64,000 nt of DNA from JAAUUJ01 sp964392245 (lineage in GTDB: Bacteria > Cyanobacteriota > Cyanobacteriia > Thermostichales > Thermostichaceae): NCBI GenBank assembly GCA_964392245.1, contig CAYMOX010000012.1, positions 1 through 64,000 on the forward strand, read 5' to 3'. The notes under the pieces were generated by a model. The model was not told the DNA's origin. It saw nothing but the letters and a program-made list of their open reading frames with translations, and did no database searches. A program made the position numbers and the translations under genes. Below are positions 24,509-34,619 of this stretch, one piece after another. Position 1 is the stretch's first letter. Every line of letters starts with the position of its first letter.

Positions 24509-27412
24509 ATGCGATCCTGGGTGCGCCAGTTTTTGCGTTGGTTTAGCCTGTTTGTCACGATGCTCTTCGTGCTGATCTCCTGTAGCACTGGCGATAACCC
24601 GATCTCTGTGAATCCCACTCAAGATCCAGGAGGCTCGATTTCGACCGAGATCCAGTCCATCAGCCTCATGAATGCCCAGTCCACGTTTGAGGTGAGCTAC
24701 TCGATCCGCTCCCAGTGGCAGGATGGTTTTGTGGCGGATGTCACCATTGAGAATTTTGGAGATCCTATCGATGGCTGGACCCTGAGTTGGATCTTTCCCT
24801 CCGACCAGATCCGAATTACCAATCTCTGGAATGGAAAGCTGACTCAGAATGGGGCCAATGTGAGTGTTAAGGACGCTGGCTGGAATGCACCGATCCCCAC
24901 CAATGGACAAGTAAACTTTGGTTTCCAGGCCAGTTATCGGGGAACAGACGTGATCCCCTCCGCATTTAGCCTGAATGGAGAATCGTTAAGCAAGCCCACC
25001 CCGATCCCCTTACCCAGTGCTTGTGAGGTGGATTACCAGATCCGATCCGAATGGGAGCAGGGCTTTGTAGCAGATCTAACCCTTCAGAATCTAGGGGCTC
25101 CGGTCACGGATTGGGAGTTGTCCTGGGCTTTTCCTGTGGATGGGGTACAGATCACCAATCTCTGGAATGGAAGGGTGAACCAAACCGGTCGCGAGGTAAG
25201 GGTTACCAACCTGGATTGGAATGCCACAATTGCCACCGATGGAGAGGTGGATCTGGGCTTCCAGGCGGCTTACACCGGAGGCGGAGTCACACCGACAGAG
25301 TTTCGCCTGAATGGACTGATCTGTAATGGTTTGCCTGCCAGTCCAAGTCCTTCCAGCAATCCAGATGGATCCCCACAACCCTCCTCTACGCCAATTGTAG
25401 AGATTCCGACTAATGCCGTTATTATTGCAAATGCATCTGAGGTTGATGGTACACCTTTGCAGATAGGACAGAATCTCGCAATAAATGCGGTGGCAGGGGA
25501 TCTGGAGGGACACAATATTTCCGAGAAAATTAAGTGGACTGATCAGGAAGGAACAGTGTTAGGTACAGGTCCAGTTTTGGTTTATACAGGCAGGGCTGTT
25601 AAGGCTGAAACACTGACAGCTAGCATCGATGATCAGTCTGCACGAGTGTTCTTTACGGTCAGCGACGAGTCTGTAAAGGTTGCCCCTCATGTCAAAGTAT
25701 TACCCGATGAAGCTGAGGCCAACATCGTGACTCTAGACTGGGAAACTGGAACATTAGAGCTAATCGATAATGATGTCCTGCCACCGATCTATGAGGGTGA
25801 TGTCATTGTTGGGGCAAATACAGAAGTTCCCCCGATGAAAGTCTTGAAATTGGTGCAAGAAGACAATGTTCTAAAGTTAGAAATCGAACTGGCGTTACCC
25901 AAAGACGTAATTGAGAAAGGATCGGTACATGTCGAGCGTGATTTTGGGGCTGAAGCAAATGCTGGTGATGGAGTTAATCTTCTTGCTTTAGACATTGGGA
26001 ACAATTTTAGTTTTCCTATCCAAATTCCGCTCTACTCACAGGCCACAGGCAATAGAGGGTTAGAATTTGAGGAAGACACAAAGTGGGGAGGGTTCGTAGA
26101 TGCGGGAGTGAGCACAAATGCAGGGATAGATCTGAGTTTGGTTGGAGAGGTAAGTTATAATCCTCGTGTTGTGATCGATGTAGAATTTGATAAGGAAAGA
26201 GATCCGTTTTCTGGTCTAAGGCTACTCCATATCGAGCGGACAGGGCAGATGAGTGCTAAAGCCGCGTTAGTATTAAATGGCTATTGGGAGCTGACACAGG
26301 ATCTGGAGTTTGGGCTCTATAAAGGGAAGGTTGTAGTAAAATTTGCTGCAGGGCCTGTTCCAGTATGGATAAAATTTGTTCCTGAGGCATCTATCGAATT
26401 AGCAAACTATCTCCGCTTAAGTGTGCAAGGGGAATGGGGGGTTAAGTATGAAGGAGGAGAGCTGAATGAAACTATCCATTATGAAAATGGAGCCTGGTGG
26501 AGAGAGAGAGGTGTTGGTGAAGGACAGGTCTTGCCGATCTCCAGTGCCAATATTGATTTTACAGGCAGTTCTGAATTGGCATTTCACCCAGAGATCGGAG
26601 CATATCTTTACAGTGTAGCTGGCTTAAAGACAGGATTAAGATTCTATGTCAGAGGCCAGACCGGATCTAACTTCCAGGTACTGATAGATCAGCCTGAGAA
26701 CGGTGATTCCTACGGTCCTGGAGATCCGATTAAATTAAATGCAGCTGTTAGTGGAGGGCATAAGATTGATCTGTTTGCTGGGATCCGGTGGACTCTGGGG
26801 AGTACTGAGCCATCTCACTATTGTATAAATGATGCATTTTCGGATTTTTCCTCAAGTCCATGTACTGAAAATTGTGTTAGTCTTGTAACAATACCAAACA
26901 CAAACATTCCTCTTCCTAGCCCACAGCAGAATCAGCTAATTCCTGGATTTACAGAACTATTTATCAAATTAAAAACGAAACCTCCTATTGTGGGTGGAAG
27001 TTATACAGAAGTTAGAACTACTACTAGAGGTGGAGAGGTACACCATATGCCAGCAGCCTGTATTACCCGATTCACTCCATTGCTTGGAAATCGAAGCACA
27101 ACAGTATTGGCTCCAGATCGTACTTCGTCAATACTAATGGAAAAAGAAGATCATGAAACCACACGCAGCTTCAAAAGGCGTGGACCTCCACCCAGAGAGA
27201 CATATCTAAATGATTGCAGTAAGGAGAAGTTCCTTGCTGCTATGGAAGATGATATTAAGGTTGATGTTACGAATAACTCCAACATAGCCGCAAATAAAAA
27301 AGCTATTTATCAAGATGAATTTGTTAATGCGATGAGAGAATATGCTGATAGTCTAACAAAAGCAGATGTATGCCCTACACTAGAAACTCTGAAATCGCTA
27401 GGGCTTTCGTAG
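24509..27412 (+). CDS. Lipoprotein with two CBM2-like domains and a variable C-terminal toxin-like tip
   Basis: The 967-aa protein starts with a lipoprotein signal (FVTMLFVLISC). Two tandem cellulose-binding-like (CBM2) domains follow at about 65-160 and 172-270; both have VADxTxxNxGxPxxxWxLSWxFP, ITNLWNG, and GFQAxYxG. A Pro/Ser linker (about 272-292) leads into a conserved region of about 470 residues of unknown fold. From residue about 767 the sequence departs completely from the second copy at 30824. This tip has EVHHMPA (H845-H846) and EKEDHETTRSF (D881-H882), an HHM...DH...T signature like HNH/treble-clef nuclease tips of polymorphic toxins. A candidate immunity gene follows 24 bp later. 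Toxin function is inferred from architecture and context. Confidence 0.75.
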   Translation: MRSWVRQFLRWFSLFVTMLFVLISCSTGDNPISVNPTQDPGGSISTEIQSISLMNAQSTFEVSYSIRSQWQDGFVADVTIENFGDPIDGWTLSWIFPSDQIRITNLWNGKLTQNGANVSVKDAGWNAPIPTNGQVNFGFQASYRGTDVIPSAFSLNGESLSKPTPIPLPSACEVDYQIRSEWEQGFVADLTLQNLGAPVTDWELSWAFPVDGVQITNLWNGRVNQTGREVRVTNLDWNATIATDGEVDLGFQAAYTGGGVTPTEFRLNGLICNGLPASPSPSSNPDGSPQPSSTPIVEIPTNAVIIANASEVDGTPLQIGQNLAINAVAGDLEGHNISEKIKWTDQEGTVLGTGPVLVYTGRAVKAETLTASIDDQSARVFFTVSDESVKVAPHVKVLPDEAEANIVTLDWETGTLELIDNDVLPPIYEGDVIVGANTEVPPMKVLKLVQEDNVLKLEIELALPKDVIEKGSVHVERDFGAEANAGDGVNLLALDIGNNFSFPIQIPLYSQATGNRGLEFEEDTKWGGFVDAGVSTNAGIDLSLVGEVSYNPRVVIDVEFDKERDPFSGLRLLHIERTGQMSAKAALVLNGYWELTQDLEFGLYKGKVVVKFAAGPVPVWIKFVPEASIELANYLRLSVQGEWGVKYEGGELNETIHYENGAWWRERGVGEGQVLPISSANIDFTGSSELAFHPEIGAYLYSVAGLKTGLRFYVRGQTGSNFQVLIDQPENGDSYGPGDPIKLNAAVSGGHKIDLFAGIRWTLGSTEPSHYCINDAFSDFSSSPCTENCVSLVTIPNTNIPLPSPQQNQLIPGFTELFIKLKTKPPIVGGSYTEVRTTTRGGEVHHMPAACITRFTPLLGNRSTTVLAPDRTSSILMEKEDHETTRSFKRRGPPPRETYLNDCSKEKFLAAMEDDIKVDVTNNSNIAANKKAIYQDEFVNAMREYADSLTKADVCPTLETLKSLGLS
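25058..26808 (+). repeat. Long direct repeat, copy 1 (1,751 bp)
   Basis: This matches 30815-32565 at a constant offset of 5,757 bp with no indel. I noticed only a handful of substitutions, three of them in the first 18 bases. The repeat covers the second CBM2-like domain and the conserved body of the toxin-like gene and ends exactly where the variable tip begins. Confidence 0.95.
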
Positions 27413-27436
27413 TGAAAGATAGTATTAGAGGTTCTA

Positions 27437-28333
27437 ATGAGAATAGCTGTTGACAATATGCCATCTAATCATGTGGGTCCTTTTACCCTAGGAACAAAAA
27501 CTTATGAGCTAGCTGTTGAGCTTTCTCATTTCTTCGGTGATTCTTCTCCTCCTAAAGAAGATCTTCAGAGCTACTTAGGAAGAGGAGGAATTTCTGTCAG
27601 AACAGACAAATTAGGCCTCATAACTGAAGTTGAGTTTCTTTCCCATGAAATAGAGGAAAATGATATATCTTTTGAAATTACACTCGAGGGGAAGCCTGTC
27701 TTTGGAGCCAGTTTTACTGAGTTTCTTTCCTGGCTTGAGACGAAAGATAATGAACTATATTTTGATCAAGAATATGTTGTCTCATATAGCTTGGGCATCA
27801 AGATTAATAGCCACTCTGATGTAGTTAACACATTCGGTATATTTTCTCCTCCTAATCGTGATGAGATAATAATTAACCCTTTCCATAGTGTTGGATCAAT
27901 ACATTTGAATGAAAGTAGTTCCAATATAATTGATATGCTGACTGAATGTATCTCGTCTGAGACTCAGATCAAATATAATGAACGGGATAGATCTATAGGT
28001 GTTAATGCAATTACCATCCATCTAGATCAAGCAAGTATATGTGAGGCGGTAAGCGTGGCTTCAAGAGCATCATCCTATCTGAACCTTACATACAAAAATG
28101 TTCCTTTGCTTGGTAGAAGGTATGGCCTAATCTATCCATGGATTCTATCTTTAGATCCAAATCTAATACTTTCTGATGTTGGATTGACCTCCCTTGAAAC
28201 TGGTATATGTTTGTGGGGTTTAGGTAATCCTAAGCTAGAGCCTTATGCATATGTCGAGGCAGTGATTATTTTTAGACAGGGTTATTATGAAGGATCTCCA
28301 GTAGTTGGGTTGAAAGATTTGACCTGCAGTTAA
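27437..28333 (+). CDS. Candidate immunity protein 1 (two tandem repeats of one fold)
   Basis: The 298-aa, AT-rich gene starts 24 bp after the toxin-like gene. The protein lacks a signal peptide and is predicted cytosolic. It is built from two related halves: 1-145 and 150-298 each open with a Gly-x-hydrophobic strand (GPFTLG / VGSIHLN). They share the arrangement P[VL][FL]G...W[LI]..LD..L..D...SL.[TE][GI][IL] (residues about 80-120 and 215-255). The same two-half layout is seen in the gene at 33174, which follows the other tip. Position, size and co-variation with the tip suggest an immunity protein; I cannot name the family, and no known Imm motif is certain. Confidence 0.6.
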   Translation: MRIAVDNMPSNHVGPFTLGTKTYELAVELSHFFGDSSPPKEDLQSYLGRGGISVRTDKLGLITEVEFLSHEIEENDISFEITLEGKPVFGASFTEFLSWLETKDNELYFDQEYVVSYSLGIKINSHSDVVNTFGIFSPPNRDEIIINPFHSVGSIHLNESSSNIIDMLTECISSETQIKYNERDRSIGVNAITIHLDQASICEAVSVASRASSYLNLTYKNVPLLGRRYGLIYPWILSLDPNLILSDVGLTSLETGICLWGLGNPKLEPYAYVEAVIIFRQGYYEGSPVVGLKDLTCS

Positions 28334-28373
28334 GAATAGGTTTCTTATTGATGTTTGGTCATGTGAGGAGCAT

Positions 28374-30785
28374 ATGTCAAAGATATGTTTTAGCAAGAAT
28401 GTAAAACTTTGGTTGTTAATCATTGTATTTCTGGCTCTGATCCTTGGAGCCACAGCCTGCGGATCCAGCCCACCACCAATTAGCCTTGAAACCTCTCCGA
28501 CTTCCCAGTCAACCAGCCAAGCCTCAACATCTAATTCAGTTTCCTTAGTCGAGGATCAAGTGCAAGAAGTTGATCCAGTGCTTGCCCAGGGAACAAAATG
28601 GTTTTCTAGTCTTATCCCTTCTGTTGAAGAAGAGATCTATGGCCCTATTCCAATTGGAGAAATACCACTTTCTTTCCTCAGCCCGGATTATTGGGTTGCT
28701 TGGTCTGCATCTAATGTTGAGGAAGAAAGCGATCTACTTGATATTGGCAGCTCAAAATCAGAAGTAGCAATTACGATCCCTCCCTGTAGATTACGGAATG
28801 GAGGACATACGATCTCTGCTACAGCATATAACCCCGTTGACTTTTTTCTCCTTGATCCGGTTGCTCAATCTACGGTCACTATCTCAACAAATTGTCCTGA
28901 TGGTGATTCACCCCCTCCACCTCCCCCTCCACCCCCACCTGGATCTTCACCACCGTCAGGAGGAGGCTGTTTACCACCCTGTTTTGGAGGAGGAGGATCT
29001 CTACCTTCTCCAACTCCCAGTCCAGGTTCTCCACCTCCACCCCTACCTCCACCCCCGCCACCTGATGCTCCACCTCCTCTTCCAGAGCTTCCTGACGAAG
29101 ATCCAGGTCGCAGCTTTGGGGACCCTCATCTGATCACCCTTGATGGGCTCTTCTATGATTTCCAGGCCACCGGTGACTTTATTCTGCTGAAATCTCTGGA
29201 TGGATCTCTTGAAATTCAGGATCGAATGGTTCCGGTGATTGAAGGTCTATCTCGTAATGAAGCCTTTGCTGCCCGCATTGGGCCTGATCGCGTCGGTTTC
29301 TATCCTGATCTCAACCCTCCTCTAGCTATCAATGGTCAATTAGCACCTGCTGGATTCAATCGCTTGCCAGGAGGTGGGCTGATCTACAGAAGTAATGACA
29401 GCAATGGCTATCCTCAGTTTAGAGTTGTCTGGCCTACTGAAGAGCAGGCTGTGATTCGCCTTACGCGCTATCCCACCATAGATATTTATGCCCCACCTGA
29501 TCAGCAAGGAAATTATCAAGGTCTGTTAGGGAACTTCAACAGTAATGTTGACGATGATCTAACCACCCGCCAGGGACAGATCATGACTACTCCTTTGACG
29601 ATTCAGCAGCTTTATCAGGAATTCGGGCAGAGTTGGGCTGTGTCTGATAATGAATCTTTGTTTGAAGAAGTTTCTCCTCTGGCTCCCAGTTTCCCCACTC
29701 AAGTGGTGAGTGTATCGATGTTGGAAGACGATGATCGCCAAGCCGCCCAAGCCAGCTGCGAAGCAGCAGGGATCACGGATCCTATTCTGTTAGAAGCTTG
29801 CATTCTAGATGTGGGTGCTACTGGAGAAGCGGATCTAGCTGAGGAAATGCAACTGTTCCAATCGCCTCGGGCTAATGCAGCTCTGGTGAGTCAAATTGAT
29901 TATGATCCTCAGAATGGGTACATCATTGATATTGAAGCTACAGAAGATAAGCTTTATGCCCAGCAACTCAGACGATATGGACAAGGATTAGTTGAGCTTT
30001 TACCCAATGGTGATATCAGAGTCATTCCAGAAACAAATCTTATTCGAGCAATGGGGTCTGATGGAAATCAGCTTTATCTAGCCACTGGTAGGCCATACTC
30101 TCTAGATTCCCCGATTCTAATTCAACGAGTGGAGTCCGATGGACGTCTTACTGATCTATTAAAGCTGCAGATCCCTGCAGAAGAGGAGCCAATTTATGGT
30201 GGTTATTTCTTTGGGATTGATGTTCTCAATCTTGCAATCAAACAGAATATTCTGTACCTCTTGATAGATGAAGGAGTTGAGCAGCTCATCGACAATGGCA
30301 ACATTGGATATAACACACGAATTATTGCAGTATCTTTACCATCAGGGCCAGATATCGGAGGAACTATTACTTCAGGCCAAGATCTTTTCAGGTTTTCCGA
30401 AGCCTCCTCCTTTATTGGAGATGATCTCTTTTCGATGGCTGTACACAATGATGAAATTTTCGTGATCGGAAATGGATTCTCTGGACCGTTTAGGGGTAGC
30501 CTGACTCAGCCTGAAACAGGGCTCATACAATTGGTTAACTTCAGAAACTTAGAAGGGCAACCTACTACAGTTTCATCTTTAGTGATTGATGGAAATAGTT
30601 TGCTAATCCCTGTGAGCAAGCGTTACGAAGATGCAGCATATTTATATCGTTTCAGTTTCTCTGGAGAGCTACTGGAAACTTTAAAGCTGACAGAGGACTA
30701 CTGCTTTGATGAATTTTCCATGACAACTCAGCTCGGGTCTACTATCATAAGTTGCAACGGTACTAATATTCTACGGTTGTACTAA
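28374..30785 (+). CDS. VWD-domain lipoprotein
   Basis: The 803-aa protein (GAGGAG ribosome site) has a lipobox GATAC near residue 29, then a Ser/Thr-rich stretch. A domain at about 50-170 follows (EGTKWF-like region to VTISTNC), then a very Pro-rich segment (about 178-240). A von Willebrand factor type D-like domain comes next: FGDPHLITLDGLFYDFQATGDF at about 248 to NYQGLLGNFNSNVDDDL at about 390. The last 280 residues look like a beta-propeller (DIEATEDKLYAQQL, GDDLFSMAVHNDEIFVIGNG). It is likely surface-exposed. It follows the toxin-like and immunity-like genes and its decayed copy follows the second pair, so it belongs to the module. Its role (adhesion, delivery or display) is unknown. Confidence 0.75.
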   Translation: MSKICFSKNVKLWLLIIVFLALILGATACGSSPPPISLETSPTSQSTSQASTSNSVSLVEDQVQEVDPVLAQGTKWFSSLIPSVEEEIYGPIPIGEIPLSFLSPDYWVAWSASNVEEESDLLDIGSSKSEVAITIPPCRLRNGGHTISATAYNPVDFFLLDPVAQSTVTISTNCPDGDSPPPPPPPPPPGSSPPSGGGCLPPCFGGGGSLPSPTPSPGSPPPPLPPPPPPDAPPPLPELPDEDPGRSFGDPHLITLDGLFYDFQATGDFILLKSLDGSLEIQDRMVPVIEGLSRNEAFAARIGPDRVGFYPDLNPPLAINGQLAPAGFNRLPGGGLIYRSNDSNGYPQFRVVWPTEEQAVIRLTRYPTIDIYAPPDQQGNYQGLLGNFNSNVDDDLTTRQGQIMTTPLTIQQLYQEFGQSWAVSDNESLFEEVSPLAPSFPTQVVSVSMLEDDDRQAAQASCEAAGITDPILLEACILDVGATGEADLAEEMQLFQSPRANAALVSQIDYDPQNGYIIDIEATEDKLYAQQLRRYGQGLVELLPNGDIRVIPETNLIRAMGSDGNQLYLATGRPYSLDSPILIQRVESDGRLTDLLKLQIPAEEEPIYGGYFFGIDVLNLAIKQNILYLLIDEGVEQLIDNGNIGYNTRIIAVSLPSGPDIGGTITSGQDLFRFSEASSFIGDDLFSMAVHNDEIFVIGNGFSGPFRGSLTQPETGLIQLVNFRNLEGQPTTVSSLVIDGNSLLIPVSKRYEDAAYLYRFSFSGELLETLKLTEDYCFDEFSMTTQLGSTIISCNGTNILRLY

Positions 30786-30814
30786 CCAATTCAGTACATC
30801 CTCAGAAGAGGAAC

Positions 30815-32565
30815 CAGGGCTATGTGGCAGATATAACCCTTCAGAATCTAGGGGCTCCGGTCACGGATTGGGAGTTGTCTTGGGCTTTTCCTGTGGATGG
30901 GGTACAGATCACCAATCTCTGGAATGGAAGGGTGAACCAAACCGGTCGCGAGGTAAGGGTTACCAACCTGGATTGGAATGCCACAATTGCCACCGATGGA
31001 GAGGTGGATCTGGGCTTCCAGGCGGCTTACACCGGAGGCGGAGTCACACCGACAGAGTTTCGCCTGAATGGACTGATCTGTAATGGTTTGCCTGCCAGTC
31101 CAAGTCCTTCCAGCAATCCAGATGGATCCCCACAACCCTCCTCTACGCCAATTGTAGAGATTCCGACTAATGCCGTTATTATTGCAAATGCATCTGAGGT
31201 TGATGGTACACCTTTGCAGATAGGACAGAATCTCGCAATAAATGCGGTGGCAGGGGATCTGGAGGGACACAATATTTCCGAGAAAATTAAGTGGACTGAT
31301 CAGGAAGGAACAGTGTTAGGTACAGGTCCAGTTTTGGTTTATACAGGCAGGGCTGTTAAGGCTGAAACACTGACAGCTAGCATCGATGATCAGTCTGCAC
31401 GAGTGTTCTTTACGGTCAGCGACGAGTCTGTAAAGGTTGCCCCTCATGTCAAAGTATTACCCGATGAAGCTGAGGCCAACATCGTGACTCTAGACTGGGA
31501 AACTGGAACATTAGAGCTAATCGATAATGATGTCCTGCCACCGATCTATGAGGGTGATGTCATTGTTGGGGCAAATACAGAAGTTCCCCCGATGAAAGTC
31601 TTGAAATTGGTGCAAGAAGACAATGTTCTAAAGTTAGAAATCGAACTGGCGTTACCCAAAGACGTAATTGAGAAAGGATCGGTACATGTCGAGCGTGATT
31701 TTGGGGCTGAAGCAAATGCTGGTGATGGAGTTAATCTTCTTGCTTTAGACATTGGGAACAATTTTAGTTTTCCTATCCAAATTCCGCTCTACTCACAGGC
31801 CACAGGCAATAGAGGGTTAGAATTTGAGGAAGACACAAAGTGGGGAGGGTTCGTAGATGCGGGAGTGAGCACAAATGCAGGGATAGATCTGAGTTTGGTT
31901 GGAGAGGTAAGTTATAATCCTCGTGTTGTGATCGATGTAGAATTTGATAAGGAAAGAGATCCGTTTTCTGGTCTAAGGCTACTCCATATCGAGCGGACAG
32001 GGCAGATGAGTGCTAAAGCCGCGTTAGTATTAAATGGCTATTGGGAGCTGACACAGGATCTGGAGTTTGGGCTCTATAAAGGGAAGGTTGTAGTAAAATT
32101 TGCTGCAGGGCCTGTTCCAGTATGGATAAAATTTGTTCCTGAGGCATCTATCGAATTAGCAAACTATCTCCGCTTAAGTGTGCAAGGGGAATGGGGGGTT
32201 AAGTATGAAGGAGGAGAGCTGAATGAAACTATCCATTATGAAAATGGAGCCTGGTGGAGAGAGAGAGGTGTTGGTGAAGGACAGGTCTTGCCGATCTCCA
32301 GTGCCAATATTGATTTTACAGGCAGTTCTGAATTGGCATTTCACCCAGAGATCGGAGCATATCTTTACAGTGTAGCTGGCTTAAAGACAGGATTAAGATT
32401 CTATGTCAGAGGCCAGACCGGATCTAACTTCCAGGTACTGATAGATCAGCCTGAGAACGGTGATTCCTACGGTCCTGGAGATCCGATTAAATTAAATGCA
32501 GCTGTTAGTGGAGGGCATAAGATTGATCTGTTTGCTGGGATCCGGTGGACTTTGGGGAGTACTGA
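30815..32565 (+). repeat. Long direct repeat, copy 2 (1,751 bp)
   Basis: This is the second copy of the segment at 25058-26808. It starts inside the CBM2-like domain, 30 bp after the stop of the VWD lipoprotein gene, and therefore lacks the signal peptide and first CBM2-like domain present upstream of copy 1. Confidence 0.95.
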
Positions 32566-33135
32566 ACAGTCGCATTACTGTGTGAATTATGCCTTTAAGG
32601 ATGGTGGTGGGTGTGGAGAAAACTGCGGTGTTTCACTAGAGCAAGCAAACTATAGTAACGGGATATTTCTTCAAGCAGCGCCAGCTCCAAGCCCTACCCC
32701 GTATCCTCCAAGTCTAGGAATTTGGCCTAAATACGCGACCCCAACTTTTGGAGGAGCATATAGGTATGTTTCACAAAACTTTTATAAAAATAAGTCCCCT
32801 AGAAGTGAGGTACATCACATGCCTGCTTTCTGCATAACAAGATTTACTCCATTGGTTCCAAATGGAAAGGGAAGAGATGGAAGTGATAGTTCTCCATCAA
32901 TAATTATGGATGCCACAGACCATGCTAAGACAAGATCTTATAAAAAAACTACAGATGCTACCGACTATCTAAAGAATTGTAGTAAGCAGAAATTCCTTGA
33001 GGAACAGTTAGTAGATATTCTTGACGTTGTAAATAATCCAAACATACGACTGCAAGGAGAGCCATGTATTCTAACTTTATCAAAGAGATGGAAGATTATA
33101 CTAATGGGCTAGGTGAGCAGGATGTCTGCCCGTAA
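30824..33135 (+). pseudogene. N-truncated, frameshifted second copy of the toxin-like gene with a different tip
   Basis: The frame can be entered at GTG 30824 within the second CBM2-like domain, with no signal peptide. It is essentially identical to the first copy for about 580 residues, then carries a divergent tip of the same class. The tip has SHYCVNYAF, EVHHMPAFCITRF (His at 664-665) and ATDHAKTRSY. The original frame ends at a TAG at 33110. A better match to the first tip (ARRAMYSNFIKEMEDY...DVCP against KKAIYQDEFVNAMREY...DVCP) continues in another frame to TAA at 33133-33135. So a frameshift lies near 33030-33052. Without a secretion signal it cannot act like copy 1. It looks like a silent tip cassette downstream of an expressed toxin gene. 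Confidence 0.72.
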
Positions 33136-33173
33136 TCTAGTTTGTGAAACTATAAAGAGAGAAAATAGAGTTT

Positions 33174-34037
33174 ATGTTGTCAATTAATCCATACAAAAGT
33201 CTTGGGCAAATTCACTTGTCTCTATCCAAAGATGAGTTAATCAATGAAATTGCTAAAGTGACTTCCGAGAAAGTAGCAGATCAAACTATAAAAAACCTAA
33301 AAACATGTTGGCTATCAATAAACTGCAATGATATAAATCAGTTTAAACTTGAGTTTCACCTTTACGATGAGTATTACTTACCAAAGATCCTTGCAATTCA
33401 ACCGACACTTGATGATAATTTAATTTTAGGCAAGCCAATAAGGAATGTATGGGCTTGGCTCGAGATTTTAGATCCAGAGCTTTTAGCTTATGATCCAGGT
33501 TTCATTTCTTATACATATGGCTTAGAGATAGTAAGTTCAGATGGAGATATCACGGACAGTGTTTCTGTCTTTCCTCAATCACTAGTTCCTAATCCTGTTG
33601 AATTTGTTTTTGCGCCTAAAAAAGGTGTCGGACCAGTTAAGTTTAACATGTCTGATGCTCAAATTCACGAAATTCTAGGAGGGCCAAGCTACTCTGATCA
33701 ATCCTCCAGAACTCAAATAAGTTTCTCTGAGGATTATTTCGATGACATTGGAATAACAATTGAATATAACCATACAAAGAAATGCCAAAAAATATCTTTG
33801 TATAATAATCTCGGTTATGGTTATCCAATAAAATTAACATATCAGGGATTTAATATGATAAATCGAACCTGTTGGCGAATTAAAAACTGGTTAGAGGCTA
33901 CTGATTCGTCATTTACATATGACAATTGTTGCTACTACTCGCAAAAGCTTGGAATATCCTTTTGTACAAGCCATGGTATTGATCCATTCAATTATATACA
34001 AGCTATACATTGTGTTAGTGAAGACTTGAGGCTGTAA
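33174..34037 (+). CDS. Candidate immunity protein 2 (two tandem repeats of one fold)
   Basis: The 287-aa, AT-rich gene lies 38 bp after the corrected end of the second toxin tip. No signal peptide. As in the protein at 27437, two halves recur: LGQIHLSLSKDEL...KPIRNVWAWLEILDPELLAYDPG...YGLEI, and VGPVKFNMSDAQIHEILGG...WRIKNWLEATDSSFTYDN...LGISF. The two immunity-like proteins share layout but little sequence, like immunity partners of related but distinct tips. The intact frame, next to a decayed toxin copy, fits an orphan immunity gene kept for protection. Family name unknown. Confidence 0.58.
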   Translation: MLSINPYKSLGQIHLSLSKDELINEIAKVTSEKVADQTIKNLKTCWLSINCNDINQFKLEFHLYDEYYLPKILAIQPTLDDNLILGKPIRNVWAWLEILDPELLAYDPGFISYTYGLEIVSSDGDITDSVSVFPQSLVPNPVEFVFAPKKGVGPVKFNMSDAQIHEILGGPSYSDQSSRTQISFSEDYFDDIGITIEYNHTKKCQKISLYNNLGYGYPIKLTYQGFNMINRTCWRIKNWLEATDSSFTYDNCCYYSQKLGISFCTSHGIDPFNYIQAIHCVSEDLRL

Positions 34038-34057
34038 ATTTTAGCTATGAGGATCTT

Positions 34058-34600
34058 ATGTCAAGGACAAATGCTTGTAACACAGTGAAGATTTGGTCGC
34101 TAACCTTATTATTTATCTTCTTGATCCTTGGAGCTACAGCCTGCGGATCCAGCCCACCACCAATTAGCCTTGAAATCTCACCGACTTCCCAGTCAACCAG
34201 CCAAGCCTCAACCTCTAATTCTGTTTCGTTAGTTGAGGATCAAGTTCAGGATGTTGATCCAGTACTTGCCCAGGGAACAAAATGGTTTTCTAGTCTTATT
34301 CCTTCTGTTGAAGAAGAGATCTATGGCCCTATTCCACTTGGGGAAATATCACTTTCATTTCTCAGCCCTGATTATTGGGTTGTTTGGTCTGCTTCTAATG
34401 CTGAGGAAGAGAATGATCTGCTTGATATTAGCAACTCAAAATCAGAAGTAGCAATTACAATTCCTCCCTGTAGCTTATGGAATGGAGAACATACGATCTC
34501 TGCTACTGCATATATCACTGTTGATTTTTTCTTCTTGATCCGGTTGCTCAATCTATGGTTTTATATCAGGCCCAAATTACAACAAGGCTCATGTCAATGA
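34058..34600 (+). pseudogene. Decayed 5' copy of the VWD lipoprotein gene
   Basis: The first about 150 residues (lipobox GATACGSSPPPISLE, then SPTSQSTSQAS, and ALAQGTKWFSSL-type sequence) match the 28374 lipoprotein closely. A one-base shortening of a T-run around 34523-34530 (where copy 1 reads GACTTTTTTCTCC) shifts the frame, turning the DPVAQSTVTIST segment into IRLLNLWF, and the frame ends at TGA 34598-34600. The Pro-rich, VWD and propeller parts are absent. A short lipoprotein could still be made, but the gene is broken relative to copy 1. Confidence 0.8.
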
Positions 34601-34619
34601 AATGAAAAATCGCTGAACT

